From contig JAKARW010000002.1 of NCBI GenBank assembly GCA_021819125.1, forward strand, positions 1 through 64,000: DNA of 64,000 nt, read 5' to 3'. The notes under the pieces were generated by a model. It saw only the letters and a list, made by a program, of their open reading frames with translations, ran no database searches and had not been told where the DNA came from. This DNA is from Pseudomonadota bacterium (GTDB lineage: Bacteria > Pseudomonadota > Gammaproteobacteria > Acidiferrobacterales > Acidiferrobacteraceae). Made by a program: the position numbers and the translations under genes. Every line of letters begins with the position of its first letter. The first letter of the stretch is position 1. Positions 56,956 through 64,000 of the stretch are shown piece after piece.

Positions 56956-57062
56956 GACAAAGCCGGGTCCGGCCGGCCCGTGGGGCATGCGATCCGATCG
57001 CGAGCGGACGCCCGACCGCCTTTTTGGGCGAGCCCGCGCTCCAGGGCGGCGGGATATAGTCA

Positions 57063-57169
57063 CCGGCCGTCACGGGCGCTTGCGGCCCTGGAGCATATCC
57101 GCGAGTCGCGCGAGCGCGGCCGCCAATTCGCGGGCCGTCTGCGCTCGCGGCCGCAAAATCTTGAGCGAG
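57063..57169. repeat. Direct-repeat copy A of a helicase gene end
   Basis: These 107 bases match 59008-59114, the 3' end of the SNF2-type helicase gene, with about 13 mismatches by hand count (about 88 percent identity). The two copies have the same orientation and bracket the DUF4143 ATPase gene. Confidence 0.8.
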
Positions 57170-57237
57170 AGTGGCGCGGGCTCCGCTCGTACGAACAGCG
57201 CGAAACCGGCCCCCGCGAAGCGGGAAATCCGCTTCAC
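57070..57237 (-). pseudogene. Remnant of a second SNF2-type helicase C-terminus
   Basis: Read on the minus strand, this open stretch of about 55 codons ends ARELAAALARLADMLQGRKRP and a stop. This matches the last residues of the intact helicase (ARELATALARLADMLQGRERP). Upstream residues (AGFALFVRAEPAPLSLKI) also look coding but differ from the intact gene, and the frame is closed by a TGA at 57238-57240. It is probably the tail of a lost paralog or an old duplication. Confidence 0.7.
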
Positions 57238-57564
57238 TCATACTTTAGCAGGAATGAGTAAGCCTGATGGAACGGCCCGCAAGAAGGATCCGCAAGGCCT
57301 GTCGAGGGCGGGACGAGGCCTTTCCCCGATGGACAACTCCCGTCTGCTCTAAGGCGGCCGCCATGTTCACGCTTCAATATCCACGCCATGATGTTCCACG
57401 GCCTGGCCGCTTCATGCCTCGCGCGATTCCTGCCCGGACAACCTCGCATCCGATGCATGCGGCGGCGACGGGGCAACATTCCTATCACGGGCGCGGATCG
57501 TGCAAATGGGAAATCGGGCCCACACGGATCCTGCATGCCCAGTTTGTAGCGACCTGCGTACGCT
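57238..57564. other. Intergenic stretch between the helicase remnant and the ATPase gene
   Basis: About 330 bases without a recognisable gene. It may contain further decayed sequence from the lost helicase copy, but I could not align any of it by eye. Confidence 0.35.
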
Positions 57565-58782
57565 CTAGAGATCTTCAAAGGGGAGCGCCAGAACCCCGCC
57601 TCCGAGCGGAGTTCGAACACGGCCCGTATGCACGACCAATCCATCAGCGCGCGCTTCACGGACCCATTCTCGAAACCTGAAAATCCCGCGGGCCATTATG
57701 GGCGACGGGGTGGCCGTCGCCTTGATTTCCAGAGGCAATAAGCCGGTCGCGGTTTCAATCACCAGATCGACCTCATCGCCGGTGGCGGTGCGCCAGAAAT
57801 AAAAGCGCGGCTCAAGTCCCCTGTGAAAAAACATTTTGAGAACCTCGCTTACCACTGCGGACTCGGCGATAGCCCCCGCCATCGGACTTAGCGCCGCATG
57901 CGCCGTATCGCGGATGCCGACGAAGTAGCACAGCATGCCCGTATCCGTGAAATAAACCTTGGGCGTCTTCACCAGTCGCTTACCGATATTCGCGAAATAG
58001 GGGCGCAAGATCACAATCTGATGTGTCGCTTCCAGCACCGAAATCCAGGCCCTGACGGTATTGGTGGCAAGGCCCAAGTCGCGCCCCATGTCCGCGAAAT
58101 TGATCAGTTGGGCGCTACGCGCAGCCAAGGTACGCAGGAATATTTGAAACTGCGTGAGGTCGCCTACCTGACGCAAAGTCCGTACATCACGCTCCAGATA
58201 AGTCTGTACATAACTTCCATACCAGAGCGCGACATCGCGCGCGGGTTCGGTGGCCGGCTCGGGAAACCCCCCGCGCACCGCCGCTGCCCAAAAATCGTAC
58301 CGTTTTTTGGGTACCGGACGCGCAGAGGTCTTGCCTTCCCAGGGTGGCAGTGCCTTGGGCGCGCCCACCAATTCCCGACGCGATAGGGGCAAAAGATAGA
58401 GAACGGCCGCACGGCCCGCCAGCGTCTCGGCCACCTGGTGCATGAGTAGGAGATTCTGCGACCCAGAAAGAAAGTATTGGCCTTTGAGCGCGCGCCTGGC
58501 ATCGATGCGCTCCTTGATATACGACAGCAGATTCGGCGCATATTGGATCTCATCTAAAATGAGCGGCGACTGCCATGCGTCAAGAAAACCACGGGGATCG
58601 GCGGTGGCAACCGCGCGCGTATCCGGTGATTCGAGGGAAACATAATGCGCGCGTCGACCAAAAATGTGACGCAATAGCGTGGTCTTTCCCGATTGCCGTG
58701 GGCCCGTCAATACAATTGCGGGGAATTCCCGCGCAGCCTTGCGTAGAATTGGCTCGATGGTGCGTGGTAGGTAGGCGACCAT
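57565..58782 (-). CDS. AAA ATPase with C-terminal DUF4143 domain
   Basis: The protein (405 residues from ATG 58782) has an N-terminal P-loop TGPRQSGKTTLL, Walker B LILDEIQYAPNLL, SGSQNLLL sensor, and then the DUF4143 part with YVQTYLERDVR, a winged-helix-like NFADMGRDLGLATNTVRAWISVLE and EVDLVIETATGLLPLEIKA, a PD-(D/E)XK-like motif. Such proteins are widespread, often horizontally moved, and of unknown role. A 14-bp perfect inverted repeat lies immediately upstream of the ATG. A TTG at 58791 is an alternative start. Confidence 0.9.
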   Translation of the reverse strand: MVAYLPRTIEPILRKAAREFPAIVLTGPRQSGKTTLLRHIFGRRAHYVSLESPDTRAVATADPRGFLDAWQSPLILDEIQYAPNLLSYIKERIDARRALKGQYFLSGSQNLLLMHQVAETLAGRAAVLYLLPLSRRELVGAPKALPPWEGKTSARPVPKKRYDFWAAAVRGGFPEPATEPARDVALWYGSYVQTYLERDVRTLRQVGDLTQFQIFLRTLAARSAQLINFADMGRDLGLATNTVRAWISVLEATHQIVILRPYFANIGKRLVKTPKVYFTDTGMLCYFVGIRDTAHAALSPMAGAIAESAVVSEVLKMFFHRGLEPRFYFWRTATGDEVDLVIETATGLLPLEIKATATPSPIMARGIFRFREWVREARADGLVVHTGRVRTPLGGGVLALPFEDL

Positions 58783-58785
58783 ATC

Positions 58786-58832
58786 GTGCAATTATGCATC
58801 CGAAATGCATAATTGCACAATGCACTTTGTGC
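58786..58832. repeat. 14-bp perfect inverted repeat upstream of the ATPase gene
   Basis: GTGCAATTATGCAT (58786-58799) and ATGCATAATTGCAC (58805-58818) are perfectly inverted around CCGAA. A second smaller repeat overlaps it: GCACAA (58815-58820) and TTGTGC (58827-58832). It starts 4 nt before the ATG. A minus-strand -10-like CATAAT lies inside the right arm. It could be an operator or the trace of an insertion. Confidence 0.7.
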
Positions 58833-59007
58833 GTGCGCCCACATGCCAACCATGGGGTTGGCCGAGGGTACGCGCCCCGCATTCGCGTCCCCGATCTCGC
58901 GCGCCGAATCTACCACCGTACTAGTGTTTGCCAAGGGCGTGGATGGGCGGCGACCTCTGGGCCCCGAGGTTCACGGGCGGCCCGCAATCGACATCCGGCG
59001 TGGTTCG

Positions 59008-59114
59008 CCGGTCGTCACGGGCGCTCGCGGCCCTGGAGCATATCCGCGAGCCGCGCGAGCGCGGTTGCCAGTTCGCGGGCCGTCTCCGCTGGCGGCAGCG
59101 GGATCTTGAGCGAA
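59008..59114. repeat. Direct-repeat copy B (3' end of the helicase gene)
   Basis: This is the intact-gene copy of the 107-bp repeat described at 57063-57169. It covers the last 33 codons or so of the helicase gene and 7 bases beyond its stop. Confidence 0.8.
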
Positions 59115-61492
59115 GATCGGCCGCTTGCCGCGTCGCGCTCGACCCATGGGTGGGCTACGTCATCGTCGTGAGCCGCGGCAAAAGCGCCCAACAACTGGCG
59201 GCCGAGACCCGCAAGCGCCGCCCAGGGATCATTCGGGGCAGGCGTCGCGACCGGTGAAGGTCTTGCGTCCCCTTTATCAGGCTTCGCCGACGAAGGTCTT
59301 GCGTCGCCCGCGATACCCGCTCTGCGCGATTTCGCGTCCGCTACAGGTGCGGCGACCTCGAAGACTCGCTCCTCGGCGGGTGCCACCTCCGCGGCCTCCC
59401 CCATGCGTCCGGTCACGTTCTCCACGTCCTTCATGAATCGATTGAGGCGCGAACCGCCAAGCGACACCTCGCCCGCCCCTCCGTCTAGTATCCCGGCGGA
59501 TAGCGAACGCTTGAACGCGAGCACCCCCAACATGCCCTCTTCTATGGTCCCTTTGGCCACGAGATTCACGATACGCACCGGGCGCTTTTGCCCCATCCTG
59601 TGAATGCGCGCGATGCGCTGCTCGAGGATCGCCGGGTTCCAGGGCAGATCCATGTTGATAAGAGTGGTGGCGTGCTGCAGGTTGAGGCCGGTACTGCCGG
59701 CGTCCGTCGACAGAAAGACCCGACAGTCGGCATCCTCGGCAAACCGTTGCACGAGCGCCGGACGCTTCTCGGAAGGCACCCCACCATGAAAACTCACATA
59801 ACCGAGGCCGCGGGCCTCGAGCCTGCGGATCACAATGTCGTGACTGCGCGTCCACTGCGAGAAGATCACGGCCTTGGCGTCTTGCGCGGCCAGATCGTCC
59901 ACGAGCGCCGCCACTTCGTCGGCCTTCACGCCGTGATCGCTCTCGTGATCCAGGAGATAGGTGCTGTTGCAGGCCATGCGCATGTTTTGAAGGGCGCAGG
60001 TCAGGCGTCTTTGATCCGTGTCGGATAGAAAGCGCGTCTTGCGCCAACGCTGAACGATGCGCGCGACGATATCGGCGTTGTCCTCGTGATAGCGCATCTG
60101 CGCCTCAGTCATGGGAACGAGGATGGTACTGTCGGTCCGCCCCGGGAGCTGGCGCAGGACCTCGGCCTTGCGCCGCCGAATCATAATGGGTGCGAGCGTC
60201 TTGCCGATCGTGTCGAGACCGGCGTAACCGATGACGCGCCCGGCCTCGTCGCGCACCTGGTGCTCATGTAAAAGCCTCCAGGTAGGCCCGAGTCTATGCT
60301 GATCCACATATTGAACGATGGAGATCAGCTCCTCGAGCTTGTTCTCGAGCGGCGTCCCGGTGAGCACGACGGCATAGGGGCTGTCGATACGCTTCAGGGC
60401 ACGCGCGGCGATCGTGTTCCAGTTCTTGATGCGCTGCGCCTCGTCGACGATGACAAGCTCCGGCGCCCAGCCGGTGATGAGATCAAGGTCCGGATCGAGC
60501 TTTTCGTAATTGGTGATCTTGCAAAAGTCGTCCTGCGCATAATCCTTCTGCCGCAAGGCACGCCCGCCCGCGATCACGCGCGCCTTGCGGCCCGCGAAAC
60601 GCAAAAGCTCGCCCTGCCACTGATACTTGAGCGACGTCGGGCAGATCACCAGCACCCGCGAGACCCCGAAGTGGCGTGCCAGGATTTCGGCTGCGGCGAT
60701 CGCCTGCGCGGTCTTGCCAAGCCCCATCTCGTCGCCTATGAGGGCGCGTCCCGCGCGCACCGCGAACAAGGCGCCCTCGACCTGATAGGGGTACAGCGCA
60801 AGCTTGGTGAGCCGCGCGCGCCCCCAGTCGGCGGCGCCCCGCGGGAACAGGCGGTCCAGCGTCCGGGCGCGGTAGGCGGCATCGCGCAGCCCGGCAACGA
60901 AATCCAGGACCTCATCTTGAACCCGCAGCTCGTGGCCGGCCTTGGCGGCCGCGCTTATGAAGGACTCCAGATCGCCGGAGCGATCGGGGCGCAAGTCGCC
61001 CCCGGGTTGCTCGAAAAGCCCCGCCGATGCCCGCACCAAGGGGGCGGGGCAGGCGGTCCCCGGCCGGAACCGGACAAAGCGGTGGCCGTCATTATGCAAG
61101 ACGAGTTCCGAAAACGCCGGCTGGTAGCCGCGCGCGAAGGCCGCCTTGGCGCCGCGTTTCTTAAGAAGCTTGCCTACCACGAACTCGATATGCTTGCAGG
61201 TGCCGAGTTCATTGGTGGCGAAATCCGGACAGGAGCAGTGGTTGTCGCCCGGCTGCAGTCCGCGAACCGTCACGCGATAGCGGGATCGGGTCTCCGGATT
61301 GGTTACATGGAAGTCGGAGAATATCGCCTCGTCCCCAATATTCTCCCAGCGAAACGCCTGCTCGCGCCCGAACTGCCGGCGCAAGGCGCGCTGCCAGTCG
61401 ACGGGCGTAAGATCAGCGGGTTTGTGGGTATGGGGTATCTTCGGTTGCCCGCGCCTCTTGGGACGCGAACGGGTCTTTTGGCCTTGAATCAT
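59015..61492 (-). CDS. SNF2-family helicase with SWIM zinc finger
   Basis: The protein (825 residues) has a SWIM finger (CSCPDFATNELGTCKH, about residues 87-102), then SNF2 helicase motifs: I GDEMGLGKTAQA, II VDEAQRIKN (DEAQ type), III LTGTPLEN, V STDAGSTGLNLQHA and VI QRIARIHRMGQ. The linker before the C-terminus is low-complexity (Ala/Pro-rich, about 690-770). It is an ATP-dependent DNA translocase, role unknown. ATG 61492 was chosen; the frame is open to 61612. Its last 33 codons are duplicated at 57070. Confidence 0.88.
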   Translation of the reverse strand: MIQGQKTRSRPKRRGQPKIPHTHKPADLTPVDWQRALRRQFGREQAFRWENIGDEAIFSDFHVTNPETRSRYRVTVRGLQPGDNHCSCPDFATNELGTCKHIEFVVGKLLKKRGAKAAFARGYQPAFSELVLHNDGHRFVRFRPGTACPAPLVRASAGLFEQPGGDLRPDRSGDLESFISAAAKAGHELRVQDEVLDFVAGLRDAAYRARTLDRLFPRGAADWGRARLTKLALYPYQVEGALFAVRAGRALIGDEMGLGKTAQAIAAAEILARHFGVSRVLVICPTSLKYQWQGELLRFAGRKARVIAGGRALRQKDYAQDDFCKITNYEKLDPDLDLITGWAPELVIVDEAQRIKNWNTIAARALKRIDSPYAVVLTGTPLENKLEELISIVQYVDQHRLGPTWRLLHEHQVRDEAGRVIGYAGLDTIGKTLAPIMIRRRKAEVLRQLPGRTDSTILVPMTEAQMRYHEDNADIVARIVQRWRKTRFLSDTDQRRLTCALQNMRMACNSTYLLDHESDHGVKADEVAALVDDLAAQDAKAVIFSQWTRSHDIVIRRLEARGLGYVSFHGGVPSEKRPALVQRFAEDADCRVFLSTDAGSTGLNLQHATTLINMDLPWNPAILEQRIARIHRMGQKRPVRIVNLVAKGTIEEGMLGVLAFKRSLSAGILDGGAGEVSLGGSRLNRFMKDVENVTGRMGEAAEVAPAEERVFEVAAPVADAKSRRAGIAGDARPSSAKPDKGDARPSPVATPAPNDPWAALAGLGRQLLGAFAAAHDDDVAHPWVERDAASGRSSLKIPLPPAETARELATALARLADMLQGRERP

Positions 61493-61936
61493 AAGTTCCC
61501 CAGGAAACATTCCGCAACGTCGATAGGGGTCGGGTGATAGCGACCGTTTGGCGTCACGGACATGGGGTCGGTCACAGCCGCCTTTTACCATGCGCGCGGG
61601 CGCCTGCGCCACGCATTCGATAGCAAGGCTTCATGCGCCACATGCCTCGATCGCCATCGCGGCGGATTGGCCATCCTTTAAGGATCGCAGACACCGGCCC
61701 CCGTTATCGCCACACGACTGCGCACGATACCGGTTTTCCTGGAAGATGGCACGATGAGCTGAGGCATCGAGGTTGCGATCAGAAGGGTAAGCGACCGTTC
61801 GGGGGCCACATACCGGCGATCCGCCCGCCAGGAAAGCGAAGGTCCGCGGCCCCGGCCCGATGCGGCGTAAGCCACGGACGCGCCGGGCATTCCGGCGCCA
61901 TCGCGCCGCGCCCGCAATCGCCGGCAAGACCGCGGC
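61493..61936. other. Intergenic region upstream of the helicase gene
   Basis: About 440 bases between the helicase start and the end of the Sua5-like gene. No supported gene is seen; the helicase promoter must lie here. Confidence 0.35.
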
Positions 61937-63007
61937 CTATCCTTCGGGTGATCGCAGGCCACGGCCTCTCGCGTACTGCGCCGCGCCAAGACCCTTGTGT
62001 GTCATGCCCTCGAGGGCCCAATCGCCCTTGGCGGCGCGCTCCAGACGATCGCGCACCGCGTCCCACTCCTCGGTGGCGGGCGGCCGCTCGACCAGCACCA
62101 TACGACAACCCCAGTGATCGATCGCGCGCAGGCGCGCGTAGAGCGCGCGACCATAAGCGCCGGCCGCGCGCGGCATCACAAGCCAACGGCACCGCACGGG
62201 TCCCCGGGCCGGGGGACGCAAGGCGATCACCGCCAGTGGCCGTGGCCCGAGGCGCCACTCCCGATCTGGATCGGCGACGAGCCGTAAGGGGGTCGCGGGG
62301 GCGTAATGAGAGGGGAGGCGTCCGGGGGCGCGCGGACCGCCGGTTGCCAAAAACACCGGTGTGCGACCGATGATGGCGGCCAACGCCCGTGGCGCCACCG
62401 CGCCCGGACGCAGTATGCGCGGCTCGGACCCGCTGAGGTCGAGGATCGTGGATTCGAGACCCACCACACAAGCGCCGCCGTCCAAAATCGCATCCACCGC
62501 GCGCCCAAGGCCTGCGGCGACATGCGCGGCGGTGGTCGGGCTCACGCCGCCAAACGGATTGGCCGAGGGGGCGGCCAAGCCGCGTCCGAAGGCCTTGAGG
62601 AGGGCCTGCGCCACGGGGTGCGCCGGAACGCGCAGACCGATTGTGTCTTGGCCACCGGTGACGCTATCGGGCAGGCCCGGGGCACGGCGCATGATGAGCG
62701 TCAGAGGCCCCGGCCAGAAGCGTTCGGCAAGCCGCCAGGCGACGGGCGGGATGTCGCGCGCGTACCGGCGCATCTGATCGGCATCGCTGATATGGACGAT
62801 CAGGGGATGGTCGGCCGGACGCCCCTTGGCGGCGAACACGCGCGCCACGGCTACGGCATTGTGCGCATCCGCGGCCAAACCGTAGACCGTCTCGGTCGGA
62901 AACGCGACCAGGCCGCCACGATCCAGTATCCCGGCCGCGCGCACGATCTCCGATTCCAAGACGCGTCGCGCGCGCCAAGGCGTGCCATCACACTCATCCG
63001 CACTCAT
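61937..63007 (-). CDS. Threonylcarbamoyl-AMP synthase, Sua5 type
   Basis: The protein (about 356 residues from ATG 63007) has the YrdC domain with the substrate motifs GGLVAFPTETVYGLAADA, IYxAKGRPADHPLIVHI-like AAKGRPADHPLIVHI, PGPLTLIMRR and GLAAPSANPFGGVSPTTA, plus a C-terminal SUA5 domain (LRPGAVAPRALAAIIG, PSHYAPATPLRLV). It makes threonylcarbamoyl-AMP for the t6A modification of tRNA. The start at 63007 overlaps the bioD stop by 4 nt. Confidence 0.93.
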   Translation of the reverse strand: MSADECDGTPWRARRVLESEIVRAAGILDRGGLVAFPTETVYGLAADAHNAVAVARVFAAKGRPADHPLIVHISDADQMRRYARDIPPVAWRLAERFWPGPLTLIMRRAPGLPDSVTGGQDTIGLRVPAHPVAQALLKAFGRGLAAPSANPFGGVSPTTAAHVAAGLGRAVDAILDGGACVVGLESTILDLSGSEPRILRPGAVAPRALAAIIGRTPVFLATGGPRAPGRLPSHYAPATPLRLVADPDREWRLGPRPLAVIALRPPARGPVRCRWLVMPRAAGAYGRALYARLRAIDHWGCRMVLVERPPATEEWDAVRDRLERAAKGDWALEGMTHKGLGAAQYARGRGLRSPEG

Positions 63008-63711
63008 GCCTCGGCACCCATGGCAAGTGCGGCGACAATCGCCGTCAGGGAAGGCGCGATGGCGCGCCAAGCAAGGTTGCCGTCTTTGGTGTCGTGATGA
63101 CGGACGATGAAAGGATCGCGCCCGAGCCAGTAGGCGAGATCGGCGCCGTTATCCATCTGCGAATCGGCGCCCAGCGCCGTCTGGTTCAACACCACCCCGG
63201 CCAGCATGAGGCCGCGACGCGCGACCGCCTCGGCCGTCAGCAGGGCCTGATGGATGGCGCCGAGCCGATCGGCGCTTACGACCAGCACCGGAAGACCGAG
63301 GGCTACGGCCAGATCGGCGTTCAGGGCATCGGCTGTCAGTGGCGAATAAAACCCCCCGGCGCCCTCCACCAATAAAAAGTCCCCGGGGTGGACCTCTTCG
63401 CGGCACGCCTGGACCAAATCGTTGAGGCGTAGGGTCCGGCCCTCCAAGGCCGCCGCGCGCGCGGGCGAAAGCGGCGCACGAAACCGGTAATGGCCAATGC
63501 GCGTAAGCGGCTCCCGGCCTTCGATCGCCGCGTGATAGGTCTCGCCATCGCCGGGATGCGCGCCGCCCTGTTGTGCGGTACAACCCGATTCCACGGGCTT
63601 ACGCGGCCGCACGATGAGGCCTTCACGGGACAACCGCCAGGCCAGCGCGGCACCGATAACGGTCTTGCCGACACCCGTATCGCTCCCGGTGATAAATACC
63701 CCTCGCATCAC
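63004..63711 (-). CDS. bioD: Dethiobiotin synthetase
   Basis: BioD closes the ureido ring of biotin's precursor. The 235-residue protein begins MMRGVFITGSDTGVGKTV, with the P-loop TGSDTGVGKT, and has the KPVESGC substrate site, EGAGGFYSPL and the VVLNQT segment. Its stop overlaps the Sua5-like gene start. The 3' end of bioA lies upstream on the same strand at the window edge. Confidence 0.94.
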   Translation of the reverse strand: MMRGVFITGSDTGVGKTVIGAALAWRLSREGLIVRPRKPVESGCTAQQGGAHPGDGETYHAAIEGREPLTRIGHYRFRAPLSPARAAALEGRTLRLNDLVQACREEVHPGDFLLVEGAGGFYSPLTADALNADLAVALGLPVLVVSADRLGAIHQALLTAEAVARRGLMLAGVVLNQTALGADSQMDNGADLAYWLGRDPFIVRHHDTKDGNLAWRAIAPSLTAIVAALAMGAEA

Positions 63712-63890
63712 ACCCCCTTTAAGGCCCGCACCCCAAAATCACACGATCGGCTACCAGCGCGCGCGGACCGTTTTGCCGCCGTGGCTTGCCCTTTCCAAGA
63801 AATCGCCGTCAAGAAGATACACGCATCCCGCCACGTCCGCGCGTTGTGGCCCACCGGGCTTTGGTGAACGCGGATTGTTTTGCCACCGCA

Positions 63891-64000
63891 TCATATGTCG
63901 GAAAGCACGCGCGTGATGGTCGCCGTCAACATCGACAGATCCTCCGGACTTATGATATAGGGAGGCATCAAATAGACGAGCCGGCCGAAAGGACGCAGCC
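63891..64000 (-). CDS. bioA: Adenosylmethionine-8-amino-7-oxononanoate aminotransferase, C-terminal end
   Basis: Only the last 36 codons are in the window. The minus-strand frame reads LRPFGRLVYLMPPYIISPEDL, then a short helix and TGA at 63891-63893. The VYLMPPYIIS motif is typical of the BioA C-terminus. The rest of the gene lies beyond the right edge. bioD follows 180 nt downstream. Confidence 0.85.
   Translation of the reverse strand, partial: LRPFGRLVYLMPPYIISPEDLSMLTATITRVLSDI

Overview
The window comes from a GC-rich, Gram-negative bacterium. It carries sulfur-oxidation genes (sat, aprBA, an SQR-like flavoprotein with TusA and DsrE2-type proteins), a rusticyanin-like cupredoxin, type IV pilus motors and a complete Mo-nitrogenase cluster. 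This gene mix suggests an acidophilic, sulfur- and possibly iron-oxidising, nitrogen-fixing gammaproteobacterium, for example an Acidiferrobacter-like organism. That assignment is inference from gene content; no rRNA or other phylogenetic marker is present.

Layout. 0-0.75 kb: a VapBC-type toxin-antitoxin pair. 1-14.7 kb: housekeeping genes (WaaA-like transferase, murI, pilU/pilT diverging from proC-yggT-thioredoxin-like, a His-tailed thioredoxin, metX-metW, an AmpG-like transporter, xthA, a pilin accessory protein, pyrE, a TauE-type exporter). 15-19 kb: sat-aprB-aprA, the reverse-dissimilatory sulfite-to-sulfate arm, closed by a strong terminator, then a YkgJ-type protein. 19.8-22.5 kb: a membrane PAS-GGDEF-EAL protein with a degenerate EAL domain.

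22.9-48.7 kb is one compact nif island. Four minus-strand units are visible: nifH-D-K-[2Fe-2S] ferredoxin-nifE-N-X-DUF269-DUF683-fdxB-nifQ; nifB-fdxN-IscA-like-nifZ-S-T-two small unknowns-SIR2-like protein; nifV-W-fixA-B-C-X; and a short IscU-type nifU. Plus-strand genes are an ErpA-like gene, nifA, an LRV FeS-repeat gene and a DUF3024-like gene. Canonical sigma-54 -24/-12 elements precede nifH, nifB, nifV, nifU, the ErpA-like gene and the LRV gene. NifA boxes of the form TGTCG-N6-CGACA or close to it accompany them, and boxes are paired exactly 40 bp apart at three promoters. NifA has the C-X11-C-X19-C-X4-C motif of oxygen-sensitive NifA, and no nifL is seen. The island therefore looks like a self-contained NifA/sigma-54 regulon.

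48.7-53.4 kb: a rusticyanin-like cupredoxin, then a minus-strand dsrE2-tusA-sqr-DUF1641 operon with its own sigma-54 promoter. This operon diverges from a PAS/AAA+/Fis activator that has the three-cysteine spacing I associate with the polysulfide sensor FisR. 53.5-64 kb: a DinB-like protein, purE-purK, a PAP2 phosphatase, a remnant of a helicase C-terminus, an AAA ATPase (DUF4143 type) behind a 14-bp perfect inverted repeat, a SWIM/SNF2 helicase, a Sua5/YrdC protein, bioD and the 3' end of bioA.

The loci I would look at first are the FisR-like sulfur locus, the three uncharacterised genes at the end of the nifB operon, and the helicase-tail duplication around the DUF4143 ATPase. All coordinates, motifs and identities were read by eye; no database search was run.
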